A stretch of 64,000 nucleotides of DNA from Streptomyces sp. NBC_00154 (lineage in GTDB: Bacteria; Actinomycetota; Actinomycetes; Streptomycetales; Streptomycetaceae), in assembly GCF_026342835.1 (NCBI RefSeq), contig NZ_JAPEMI010000005.1:57623-121622 (forward strand). Reading direction: 5' to 3'. The translations under genes were made by a program, and so were the position numbers. The notes under the pieces are model-generated. The model saw only the letters and a list, made by a program, of their open reading frames with translations. It was not told the origin of the DNA and searched no databases. Below, in pieces: positions 33,851 to 42,262 of the stretch (the first letter of the stretch is position 1; every line of letters begins with the position of its first letter).

Positions 33851-35953
33851 TCAGCGGCGTGCGGCTGTTTGTGCGGGTTGGCCGGTGACGGGTATGTCGA
33901 CGAGTCGGATGCTGAGGCCGTCGGTGACGAAGAGGTGTTTCTGGTCCAGAAGTAGGCGCTGCGGACGGGACGGTGTCTGACTGACTGTCCGTTGGTCCTG
34001 TGGTGTTCGTTGTGTTTCTTTGCCGGTGTGTTTGTCGTAGGCGATGACGCTGCCGGCGTCTGTGACTACATACACGTGGGTCGAGGTGATCACGGGATCG
34101 CTGATGACGCTGCCCGTTGTCTTGACCCGCCACAGCGGCTTGTTGGACCGGGTGTCCAGTGCCGCCAATTCGTCGTTGGCCCTCGTGTTCGTGGGAACGA
34201 AATACATGATGTTGTCGGAAATTGCACCCGTATGGAAGTTGCTTAGCCCAGGATATGTTATATGTTCTATTTTGTGAGTCTTGAGGTCGATACGGACTAT
34301 TCCTTCGTACGGCGGTGCGGTGCCGGTCACGTACAACGCGTCTGACGCGGCAGCCCGATACCGCAGCTTGCTGCTGGTTTTGAATCCGTAGTCGATCTTC
34401 CAGTGCCGCATGGTGCCGTTGTGTGCCTCCAGGACGGTCACGCCCTTGAGGTCCAGGTCGTAGAGACCGGAGGCGTTGGCAATATGCGATGAAAAGCCCG
34501 AGATGACCTTGGACCACCGCGTCTTATGCGTTTGCAGGTCAATCGCCCTGACCGTTATCCCGTCAACGCCGCGGATTGCATAGGCGCGGACATAGGCGGT
34601 GGAGCCGGAGATTAAGACGCGATCCACTTCGCCCCAGGGCGCCGTCCATAGAGGGCTGCCGGTTCTGGCATCCAGGGCGCGCAGCCTGCCGGAGGAATCC
34701 CGTACGTAGACCTGATGTTCGAACACGGCTATCGGGTTGCCGAGTGCCCACGGGAAGCCGTCGCCGCCCTGCCAGCGCACGGTCCCGTCCTGAGCGTCGA
34801 AGCACACGATCGTTCCGGACGGGGCGCCGCAGTACACTGCTCCGCCCCCAGCAAGACATCCCGCGCCTTGGGTTCCCGTCACGTGCGTGGCTTCCTTGCT
34901 TACGTACTGAGCCTGCCACGGTTGCCGCGACAGGTAGGACGGCTCCGCAACAGCTCGCCATGTGCTGGCGGGTGCGGGGTTGCTGCCGGCTGCGGGGTTG
35001 TTGTCGTCGGCCGCCGTTCCGGCTCGGTACGCACCTGTAGCGACACCGGCCACCAGCAGCGCCGCAGTAATCCCGGCGCCCGGCTTGCTGCGCAGTATCC
35101 GTCGGATCCGTTTCGCCTTGTGGGTCCGGACTCGCAGGGGCGTGTTGCTGGAGGCGGCCAGTATGTGCAGCAGGCCTTCTGGCGTGGGACGTCGTGCGGG
35201 TTCCTTGGCCAGGCAGGCGGTAACCACGGGCATCAACCAGTCGGGGACACCGTCAAGATCAGGCTGCTCGTGCACGACCTTGAAGGCGGTAGCGTGCGGG
35301 CTGCCGGCGTCGAAGGGGCTGCGCCCCGTGGCGGCGAAAGCAAGGACGCTTCCCAAAGCGAACACATCCACCGCCGCGCCGGCTTCGCGCGGGCTGACGA
35401 ACTGCTCTGGAGCCATGAACGGCGGTGTCCCCACCGTCTCACCAGTCCGGGTCAGTGCATTGCCGTCCACCGCCCGCGCCACCCCGAAATCGACCACGCA
35501 GGGCCGGTCCTCGGTCAGCAGCACATTGCTCGGCTTGAGGTCCCGGTGCACCAGCCCAGTGCGGTGGATGTCCCGCAACGCCTGGGCCAGCCCGCTGGCC
35601 AGATCCCTCAGTCCGGCCTCCGGCAAGGGACCACGATCACGCAGCCGCGCAGACAAGGACTGACCAGGCACGAACAGAGACGCCATCCAGGGCCGGGACG
35701 CATAGGGGTCGGCGTTCACCACCGGCGCGGTGAACGCACTATGCACCATCCGCGCGGCCGCCACCTCCAGCTCGAACCGCGCCCGAAATTCGGGATCCTG
35801 CGCCCACTGGGTGCGGATCACCTTCACCGCCACCTGCTCGCCTGAGGCGGAGCGGGCCAGGTACACGACCCCCATCCCGCCTGCCCCCAGCCGGCGCTCC
35901 ACCGCGTACCCGCCCACTTCGGACAGGTCATCATCGCTCACCTTCACCGGCAC
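33851..35953 (-). CDS. Serine/threonine kinase with PQQ-like beta-propeller sensor
   Basis: 700 aa from GTG 35953, chosen for its GAGGAG at 7-base spacing. The kinase domain (1-280) has the glycine loop LGAGGMGVVY, K44, HRDLKPSN with D138, and DFG at 155-157, so it should be active. A single membrane helix (about 313-330, AGITAALLVAGVATGAYRAG) follows. The outer part of some 350 residues has repeated W-x-blade motifs (GTVRWQGGDGFPWALGNPIA, SGRLRALDARTGSPLWTAPW) typical of a PQQ-like seven-bladed propeller that senses a ligand. This is a common Streptomyces receptor-kinase layout. Confidence 0.93.
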   Translation of the reverse strand: MPVKVSDDDLSEVGGYAVERRLGAGGMGVVYLARSASGEQVAVKVIRTQWAQDPEFRARFELEVAAARMVHSAFTAPVVNADPYASRPWMASLFVPGQSLSARLRDRGPLPEAGLRDLASGLAQALRDIHRTGLVHRDLKPSNVLLTEDRPCVVDFGVARAVDGNALTRTGETVGTPPFMAPEQFVSPREAGAAVDVFALGSVLAFAATGRSPFDAGSPHATAFKVVHEQPDLDGVPDWLMPVVTACLAKEPARRPTPEGLLHILAASSNTPLRVRTHKAKRIRRILRSKPGAGITAALLVAGVATGAYRAGTAADDNNPAAGSNPAPASTWRAVAEPSYLSRQPWQAQYVSKEATHVTGTQGAGCLAGGGAVYCGAPSGTIVCFDAQDGTVRWQGGDGFPWALGNPIAVFEHQVYVRDSSGRLRALDARTGSPLWTAPWGEVDRVLISGSTAYVRAYAIRGVDGITVRAIDLQTHKTRWSKVISGFSSHIANASGLYDLDLKGVTVLEAHNGTMRHWKIDYGFKTSSKLRYRAAASDALYVTGTAPPYEGIVRIDLKTHKIEHITYPGLSNFHTGAISDNIMYFVPTNTRANDELAALDTRSNKPLWRVKTTGSVISDPVITSTHVYVVTDAGSVIAYDKHTGKETQRTPQDQRTVSQTPSRPQRLLLDQKHLFVTDGLSIRLVDIPVTGQPAQTAARR

Positions 35954-36300
35954 CCCTGATCTCCTCGTCGGTAACACATCCATGGGACGCCGACTGGCCC
36001 ACATGCCGTTCCACAGAGGTGCGAGCTTATGGACGGGGCTATCCATTGACCAACGGCCACGTCTATCAGGCCTGTTGCGAGGTGCAGGAGGGAGCGCTTG
36101 GCAGCAGCCTGCTGGTAGTCCTGCTGCCTTCCCTGAGCGACCGCGGCCGACCGGGCCGCCTACGTTGCGAACCCTGCGTGGATCGCTGACCGCGGGCAGC
36201 AGGCGGCCGGCCGGGGAGCGCGAACGAGGACATGCCCAGCTGGATCATTGTGGTGCTGGTGTTCACTGTTCAGGGCGCCGGGACATCAGCTTCTGTCATG

Positions 36301-36426
36301 CCGACAAAAGTATGGGCAGGCAGTTACAGGGTACTTCGATGTTCACCGTGCGACGGGCGCCACGGGTGAGCCGGTCCCGCCGGAGCCGGGCATGGAGTAC
36401 GCCGACGCTCCGCCCGTCCGAGTCTG
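36301..36426 (+). pseudogene. C-terminal gene fragment
   Basis: One frame reads YGQAVTGYFDVHRATGATGE then PVPPEPGMEYADAPPVRV and stops, directly ahead of a strong terminator hairpin. There is no start. It seems to be the tail of a gene whose body is gone. The rest of 35954-36587 shows only the hairpin and a promoter-like AT-rich stretch near 36500-36520. Confidence 0.45.
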
Positions 36427-36435
36427 ACCGGCATG

Positions 36436-36467
36436 CCCGGGGCGCAGCCGACCGGCTGCGCCCCGGG
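36436..36467. terminator. Perfect 14-bp hairpin, 4-base loop
   Basis: CCCGGGGCGCAGCC (36436-36449) pairs with GGCTGCGCCCCGGG (36454-36467), loop gacc. It lies 10 bases after the fragment's stop. No T tract. Confidence 0.8.
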
Positions 36468-36587
36468 TCGGGCGAACCCGGGGCGCGTGATGTCGCTGTG
36501 ATTAACATGGGATATAGTTGTCTTGTTGGTCGGCGGTGGCAGTCGGCCAACACCGAAAGCACACACACCAATTCATAGGGGACAGCT

Positions 36588-36974
36588 ATGCCCGTTGCCG
36601 CTCCAGACACCCAGACCTTCGCGTTCCTGGTCCAGCCCACCGGCAGGTTCCGCCTCCTGCACTGGGACACCGTCGCCACCCCGCACGCCGCGCTGCGTGC
36701 CGACGTCGTGCGACTGGTCGACATCACCACGCAGCTGACCATGTGGGTCGACGACGACGCCACCGCGTTTCGCGTGCAGATGAACGCCCCTGCCGTCGGC
36801 CTCCTCCTCGCCTACCAGGAGCGCGTTCACCCGTACTACGGCGACGTTGTGTTCACCGGCTCCACCGGCGCCGAGGGCGGCGCACCCCACGGGCTGACGG
36901 AGGACCAGGCACTCGCGCTCCTGGACCGCTGCCTCCAGCGGCGCGCGCAGCTTCCCCGCGCCCGCCGTCACTGA
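36588..36974 (+). CDS. DUF3846-like protein
   Basis: 128 aa, ATG 36588 with AGGGGACAG upstream. AFLVQPTGRFRLLHWDTVAT opening and the later YQERVHPYYGDVVFTG match the DUF3846 family known from actinobacterial phages and plasmids, of unknown function. A hairpin (36991-37013) separates it from the next gene. Phage- or plasmid-derived context is likely. Confidence 0.7.
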   Translation: MPVAAPDTQTFAFLVQPTGRFRLLHWDTVATPHAALRADVVRLVDITTQLTMWVDDDATAFRVQMNAPAVGLLLAYQERVHPYYGDVVFTGSTGAEGGAPHGLTEDQALALLDRCLQRRAQLPRARRH

Positions 36975-37046
36975 CACGAGGTCACTACCGGGGCCCGGCG
37001 AAATTCCGGGCCTCGGAGCCCCCAAAAATTCCCCGAGAGGAAACCC

Positions 37047-37757
37047 GTGAAATTCACGATCATCGGCGACTGGTACACCGTCCGGGATCTTGCCTCGTCA
37101 TTCGCCGTAGTCGCCGAGGGAGATACCTACGAAGAATCCAAGGCGAATGCCGCGGCATCCGTCCTGGAACGCTTCCCGCAACGCGCCGACGGCGACGACG
37201 GCGAGACCTCGGAAACCCTCTGGGGTGGCGACTGCGGCGCCTGCGTCGTTGGCGTATTCGTCGGGGACCTCAGCGGCGCAGCGGCAGGGCGATTGCAAAG
37301 TCTGATGATCTTGGATCAGTGCTGGTTAGCTGAGCCCGAGGAGAGTCAGTGGCCGCTCGAAGGGGCGGAGGGACATCTCGCGGAGTCCGGCGGCGATGTT
37401 GGTGTGGCCGGCTGCGCCTCCCGTCTTGGCCACGAGGGCGCCCACGTCAGGGGCGTCGTCCACTTCACCGGCGAAGGCGGCGAGGCGGACGACGCCCCCG
37501 GCATGGATGACGAGATCTACAACAGCTCGAACCCCCAGAGAACTCCCGACACCGACGGCGTCCTGGTCCTGGACGACTCAAGCGCCCCGCGCCGCATCGA
37601 CGCGGCCGGCCCCTGGCGCCTGTCCGACGAGCTGCGCGCAGCGGGCACCGTGTCGATGCTCGTGAACGGCCAGCGTCGCTGCTCCATTCGCTTTAAAGGC
37701 TGGGTACTCGACAACCGGGCCGCCGCCGAGTTCAGCGAGCGCCCCTTCGCCGCGTGA
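37047..37757 (+). pseudogene. Hypothetical gene interrupted by a transposase remnant
   Basis: The first 80 codons from ATG 37047 read as a normal small protein (KFTIIGDWYTVRDLASSFAV ... GACVVGVFVGDLSG). From about 37287 the DNA is the 3' end of a leftward transposase, which happens to stay open in this frame to about 37500. The last 85 codons (DTDGVLVLDDSSAPRRIDAA ... FSERPFAA) look native again. The 236-codon frame is thus probably a chimera, not an original gene. Confidence 0.5.
37326..37440 (-). pseudogene. 3' remnant of a transposase, perhaps ISAs1-like
   Basis: On the minus strand the last 35-40 codons read KTGGAAGHTNIAAGLREMSL ... PLTLLGLS and stop at 37326-37328. GHTNIAAxLR followed by a short tail with LLGL recalls the C-terminus of ISAs1-type transposases. 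Only this tail survives, embedded in the rightward hypothetical gene. Confidence 0.5.
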
Positions 37758-37831
37758 TCGGGTACCACGCCGACTTATGGACGGTATTTGGAAGTGTCAG
37801 CTGCCAACTGCTCCAGGCGCCGGGGCGCCGG

Positions 37832-38641
37832 TTAGCGGTCGCGAAACATGTCTTCATCCGGCATTGCCCACTCGTAGGGGTCGTGTGCCGTGCGGACTTC
37901 CCTGGGAAGCCCCGCCAGGTCGAACTCTTCGAGTTCCAACTGAAGCTGACATATGGGGCAGATGAATCCGAGGGGGTAGAGCATGACGGCCCAGTCCTCG
38001 TCCTCTTCGGGTTCCAGTCCGTCGTACTGCCGTTCCACGAAGTGATTGCCCGTGAGCCTGCCTTCCATCCCGCAGGCAGGGCACTTGGCAGGCTCCTCGT
38101 CGCTGTCGATCCAGACCAGCTCCGCGCTCAGGCGAGCGAGGTCTTCCGCGCCCAGATCGGGGCCGAGCCGGGCTGCGAGGACGTTCTTTGCGTTGACGAT
38201 TTTGGTCATGAAGGCCAGTTTCAGATCATCCGCGCGCTTCTGCAGCAGCTCATCGCGAAGCGGCTTGTAGTGACCCCAAAACTGCTCCTGCTCCACTCCG
38301 AGCGCGCTCAGGATCGGATCGATGATCCGGATCGCCGTGATGAGATGCTGCCTGGCCTCGTCATTCTTATGGACGCCCAGGTGAGAAACCCCGTTGCGTG
38401 CGTTCAAGAGGGTCTTGAAGACGTCTGTCTTGATCGGCAGCGGAGGCTTCAGAAGCTGATTGCAACGCTCGAAGGCTGCTGCGGCCTGGATGGTCTTGGC
38501 GTTGGTCAGCGAAGTCGTGATCAACGCTCCGTGACCTGTGGCATGCAGCAGGCCGTGGAAGTCGTTGGCGTCGATCACGAGGGCCGGGTGATACGAGGCC
38601 AACAAAGCCTTCAGTGCATGCTCGGTAGCAACCCCGAAGTG
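37832..38641 (-). pseudogene. Large 3' part of a HEPN-like gene split by an IS3 element
   Basis: 269 codons: HFGVATEHALKALLASYHPA, then LLNARNGVSHLGVHKN, whose R-N-G-V-S-H fits the R-x4-H motif of HEPN RNase domains, and a C-terminal zinc ribbon CPACG...CPIC. The first 32 codons are on the far side of the IS (39992-40087). Joined, they read DLDFAVH + HFGVATEH in one frame and give about 301 aa. HEPN proteins are frequent in RNA-cleaving defence and toxin systems. The assignment rests on the motif and helical context and is moderate. Confidence 0.65.
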
Positions 38642-38716
38642 GTGGGGACCTCCCCCTGAGTGGTGGACACGCTGATACTGGATCTGCTTGATCCGGAGGA
38701 AGCGAGAAGACCGCCG

Positions 38717-39061
38717 ATGGCGATGAAGGACTATTCGGACGAGTTCAAGGCCGATGCCGTGGCCCTGTACGAGTCCACACCCGGGGCGACGTACAAGAGC
38801 ATCGCCGCTGACCTGGGCATCAACCGGGCGACCCTGCGCGAGTGGGTGCTGCGGGACCGCGAATGCCGTGGCGTCACCGGCGCGAGTGCGAAGCCGGCCG
38901 GCGGACACCGGGCGGCGGTGCCGTCCGCTGATCCGGACGAGCGGGTCCGGCAGCTGGAAGCCCGGGTGGCGGAACTCGAGGCCAGTGAACGCAAGCTCGC
39001 CACCGAGCGGGACATACTCCGCAAGGCGGCCAAGTATTTCGCCGGAGAGACGAACTGGTGA
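38717..39061 (+). CDS. IS3-family transposase OrfA
   Basis: 114 aa from ATG 38717; the frame is open to 38660. It has a helix-turn-helix (YKSIAADLGINRATLREWVL) and a leucine-zipper coiled coil (RVRQLEARVAELEASERKLA), ending KAAKYFAGETNW, the normal OrfA end. The stop overlaps the orfB start. Confidence 0.92.
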   Translation: MAMKDYSDEFKADAVALYESTPGATYKSIAADLGINRATLREWVLRDRECRGVTGASAKPAGGHRAAVPSADPDERVRQLEARVAELEASERKLATERDILRKAAKYFAGETNW

Positions 39062-39954
39062 TCAGCCGCTTCCAGTTCGTTGACGATCACCGGGACACCT
39101 ACGAGGTGAAGCGGCTCTGCCAGATCCTGGACATGAACCGGTCCAGCTACTACAAGTGGCTCGCCGGCGCCGAGGCCCGGGCCGCCCGGCAGCGCCAGGA
39201 CCAGATCCTGGCCGAGGAGATCCGCGAGGTCCACGACGAATCCGGCGGCGCCTACGGCTCCCCACGCGTGACCGCCGAGCTCCGCGAGAAAGGGCGGCGG
39301 GTCAACGAGAAACGGGTGGCCCGGGTCATGCGGACGTACTCCATCACCGGGATCCGTCTGCGCAGACGCGTGCGCACCACCGTCCCCGACCCGGCATCCT
39401 CGCAGGTCGCTGACCTGTTCGGCAGGGATTTCACCGCCCCTGAGCCGGGGCGGAAGTACATGGGCGACATCACGTATCTCCCCCTCGCAGGCGGGAAGTT
39501 CCTCTATCTCGCGACCGTGCTGGACTGCTTCAGTCGCAAGGTCGTGGGCTGGTCCATCGCCGACCACATGCGCACTGGCCTGGTCACCGACGCACTGCGG
39601 ATGGCCGCCCCGACCCGCGGCAACCTTCACGGATCGGTATTCCACTCCGACCACGGGGCCCAATACGGATCCCGGGCCTACGCCGACCTCTGCGACCAAC
39701 TCGGGGTGACCCGGTCGATGGGCTCGGTCGGCACCAGCGCCGACAACGCGGCCTGCGAAAGCTTCCACGCATCCCTGAAACGCGAGACCCTCCAAGGCGC
39801 CCACGACTACGGCGACGCCGGCACCTGCCGCCGCACCGTCTTCGCCTGGCTGACCCGCTACAACACCCGCCGCCGACACTCCGCCAACGACCACCTCAGC
39901 CCCGACACATACGAACGCCGACACCACACCGCTAAAATCACACTCGCCGCGTGA
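39058..39954 (+). CDS. IS3-family transposase OrfB (DDE integrase)
   Basis: 298 aa. GTG 39058 overlaps the orfA stop by 4 bases. HTH_21 region (EIREVHDESGGAYGSPRVTA), then the rve core with Asp in YMGDITYLP, Asp in FHSDHGAQYGS and Glu in AACESFHASLKRE. The sequence is intact. Production may be by reinitiation or by frameshift fusion with OrfA. Confidence 0.94.
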   Translation: MISRFQFVDDHRDTYEVKRLCQILDMNRSSYYKWLAGAEARAARQRQDQILAEEIREVHDESGGAYGSPRVTAELREKGRRVNEKRVARVMRTYSITGIRLRRRVRTTVPDPASSQVADLFGRDFTAPEPGRKYMGDITYLPLAGGKFLYLATVLDCFSRKVVGWSIADHMRTGLVTDALRMAAPTRGNLHGSVFHSDHGAQYGSRAYADLCDQLGVTRSMGSVGTSADNAACESFHASLKRETLQGAHDYGDAGTCRRTVFAWLTRYNTRRRHSANDHLSPDTYERRHHTAKITLAA

Positions 39955-39991
39955 TCAATAACCGCGTGCCCACCTTCACGGGGGAAGGCCC

Positions 39992-40087
39992 GTGAACGGC
40001 GAAGTCGAGATCCGTGCCACGAGCGAATGCTTCCAGCCCTGTGTTCATCCAGCGCTGGGCGGAGGCGGCGAGCGTCTTGCTGTCCAT
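39992..40087 (-). pseudogene. 5' part of the HEPN-like gene, cut off by the IS3 element
   Basis: 32 codons, MDSKTLAASAQRWMNTGLEA then FARGTDLDFAVH, from the ATG at 40087. The last codon lies in the IS3 target duplication. Frame and sense agree with the large part at 37832-38641. Confidence 0.75.
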
Positions 40088-40487
40088 GCAGTCAGACCAT
40101 AGCCGCCCGGCCGGTCAGATGATCTGCTGTTCGGCTTCAGTGACGTGGTGAGATCGCAGTCGTACCGCTGCGGTTTTCTCCCGACGCAGTGTTCCTGCCT
40201 TTGTTCCGGGGCGGGTCGCTGCGTGGTCCGTGCCGTGCGGCGGTGCGGGTCCGCTGCGCTTCCCCGTACCGCCTTACCGCGTGTCGGGCGGCCGCTTCGC
40301 GCCTGCCCGGACCGAGCGCTCCGCGCTCTCACGCGCTGCGGGATGGGGCAGTCGGTCACCGGCCGCTTCGCGCCCGGCGCCCTCGCTTCGCGCTGCCCCG
40401 TCCCTTGCCCCAGGCTCTACGCGCCTGGGGTGGCGACACGGCCCGCACAGCGCCCCGCCCCGGAGTACTGAAACTGCCTCTGACCTT
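40088..40487. other. Intergenic, rich in short telomere-like hairpins
   Basis: No gene. From about 40190 to 40470 the DNA is full of GCTGCGC, GCTTCGC and GCTCCGC words. It contains clean hairpins such as GAGCGC-tcc-GCGCTC (40314-40328) and CCCCAGGC...GCCTGGGG (40408-40430). Trinucleotide-loop hairpins of this kind characterise Streptomyces telomere DNA. Confidence 0.5.
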
Positions 40488-42225
40488 CAATGCCGGTGAG
40501 TTAGCGCGTCGGTGCAGGTCAGGTGGGGTGCTTGGTGACTTTGAGTGTGTAGCGGACGTTACTGGGAGTGCGGGTCTGGTCCCGTTTTCTGACCTCGAAG
40601 GTGTTCTTGGACGGCTTCTTGATGCGCTGGCACTGCCGGTTGCGCCGGGGCGGCAGGAGGGCGGCCAAGAGCTCTGTGGTGGCTTCGCGGCGGGCGGCGG
40701 CCAGTGTGGTGACGTCGGCTGCGGCCTGGGCGGCGACGGCCAGCCGGGCGAGCTGCACCGTGACGGTGAAGGAGATCCGGTCAGGATCGGTCCCGCCGTG
40801 TTCTGCCGCGCGCGTCTGCAGTGCGCATAGTGCCTGGTAGACGGTGAGAAGGGCGTAGATCTCCTGGTAGATCAGCTCGGGCGCCTTGGAGCGCAGGATG
40901 AATCCGGCGCCGCGCAGGCGGTTCTTCAGTTCCGCGAATCCGTTTTCGATCTCCCACCGCTGGTGATATGCCCTCGCCAGCTGGTGGGCCGGGGCGAGGC
41001 GGTGGTCCAGCAGGCTGGTGACCAGCCGGAACGTCTCGGTGCGGGGTGGGCCGGCCTGTGGGTGGATGGTCACGGTGTACTCGATGATCCGTACCAGGTG
41101 TCCCCGGGGCGGCTCGGTCAGGGTGCGTCCGGCCGCGCGGGCCTGACCGTGGCGGATGTTCTCCGCGGGCGTGCGCATGATGGACAGGTAGGACCCGTCG
41201 GACAGCACCCGCAGCGGCACGAAGACCAGGTTCTTCTTGATCCGCCAGGCCAGGTGGGCGCCGGTGGCGCGGGCCAGGCCCCACAGCTGGTATCCGGCGA
41301 AGTTGCGGTCGGCCAGCAGCAGCATGTCCCCTCGCAGGGAGGCCAGCAGCCGGCGGGCGAGCTTGTGCTCGCTGAACCTGGCCACGGCGTCGAAGGCCGC
41401 GTCGACCAGGGCGTGGGTGCCGCATTCGGTCAGGGCCATCAGGCGGACCTGTGGGTGTCCGCTCTGGTTGACACCACCCTTGCCGGTGAAACCGAACTCA
41501 GCAGCGTTTGCCGGGGTGTCGGGGACATCCAGCGCGGTGCCGTCCCAGGCGACCAGCCGCAGCCCGAAGGCGAACGCGCCCGGAGTGACGGTCGTGGCCA
41601 GCGTGCCGCACCGCCGCTCGAACAGCGCCTGCAGCGGCTTGTCGCCCAGCCGCTGCCGGGCCCGTGTCAGGGCCGAGCTGGTGGGCAAGCGCTGCACACA
41701 CAGGCCTGGCAGATGCCGCAGCTTCTCCGTCAACGTGCGCAGGACCGACCGGTATCCCGGCGGCCCGGCACTGTCGGAGCTGCTGAACAGGCACAACGCC
41801 AGGATGAAGTAGACCACCGCCCGGGCGGGCAACAGCCGGCGGCGACGCTCGCCGCAGCCGGTCAACTCCACGACCTCGTCAACCAGTTCAGGGCTGATCT
41901 CCTCGGTCAACACGCCGAGACGGACGTGCTCGCCAAAGCGCCGGTCCGTGGGGGTCACCAGCCTGTTCAACGGGGCCTGGCTGCCCTCGGTGATGGCAGA
42001 CGACATGCGGACGATGGCACACTGAGTACCCAACGGAGTTCCCTCGCGGACAGTCGGATCTTGGTCGATCTTCTGTCCTACCGGGAACTCCGTTGCCGTG
42101 TCCCGGCCTCCGCCGACACGTCACCAGAAGTGACGGATCACGCAACGTCACCAGGGGATATTCCCAACCAAACCCCGCACTATCAAGTGCCTGACCTGCA
42201 CCGACGCGCTAACTCACCGGCATTG
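40488..42225 (-). mobile_element. IS4-family insertion sequence with 36-bp perfect inverted repeats
   Basis: 1738 bp. Bases 40488-40523 (beginning CAATGCCGGTGAGTTAGCGC) are an exact reverse complement of 42190-42225. One leftward transposase fills the inside. No clear direct duplication is seen outside; left TGACCTT and right CCTTGACC are only similar. The left repeat overlaps the transposase stop. Confidence 0.88.
40519..42033 (-). CDS. IS4-family transposase
   Basis: 504 aa from a TTG at 42033 (GAGGGAA upstream). The N-terminal DUF4372-like region (RFGEHVRLGVLTEEISPELV) precedes the DDE core: Asp in VAWDGTALDVPDT, Asp in LLADRNFAGYQLW, and the YREK-like Glu region YHQRWEIENGFAELKNRLRG. Intact and probably functional. 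Confidence 0.93.
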   Translation of the reverse strand: MGTQCAIVRMSSAITEGSQAPLNRLVTPTDRRFGEHVRLGVLTEEISPELVDEVVELTGCGERRRRLLPARAVVYFILALCLFSSSDSAGPPGYRSVLRTLTEKLRHLPGLCVQRLPTSSALTRARQRLGDKPLQALFERRCGTLATTVTPGAFAFGLRLVAWDGTALDVPDTPANAAEFGFTGKGGVNQSGHPQVRLMALTECGTHALVDAAFDAVARFSEHKLARRLLASLRGDMLLLADRNFAGYQLWGLARATGAHLAWRIKKNLVFVPLRVLSDGSYLSIMRTPAENIRHGQARAAGRTLTEPPRGHLVRIIEYTVTIHPQAGPPRTETFRLVTSLLDHRLAPAHQLARAYHQRWEIENGFAELKNRLRGAGFILRSKAPELIYQEIYALLTVYQALCALQTRAAEHGGTDPDRISFTVTVQLARLAVAAQAAADVTTLAAARREATTELLAALLPPRRNRQCQRIKKPSKNTFEVRKRDQTRTPSNVRYTLKVTKHPT

Positions 42226-42262
42226 CCTTGACCAGCATTTTTTAGGTGCTGGGCTGGGTTGC

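Larger units (their letters stand above)
38645..39991 (+). mobile_element. IS3-family insertion sequence
   Basis: 1347 bp. The ends are imperfect 28-bp inverted repeats, GGGACCTCCCCC at 38645 and the complement of GGGCCTTCCCCC at the right. GTG is duplicated at 38642-38644 and 39992-39994, the 3-bp duplication usual for IS3. It carries overlapping orfA and orfB and interrupts the leftward HEPN-like gene. Confidence 0.85.

Noticed and set aside
37047..37757. Treating the 236-codon frame as one intact gene
   Set aside because: Its middle third is antisense to a recognisable transposase C-terminus, so the continuous frame is probably accidental.
40480..42233. Target duplication for the IS4 element
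   Set aside because: Flanks TGACCTT and CCTTGACC resemble each other but are not a direct repeat. The borders are set from the 36-bp inverted repeats only.
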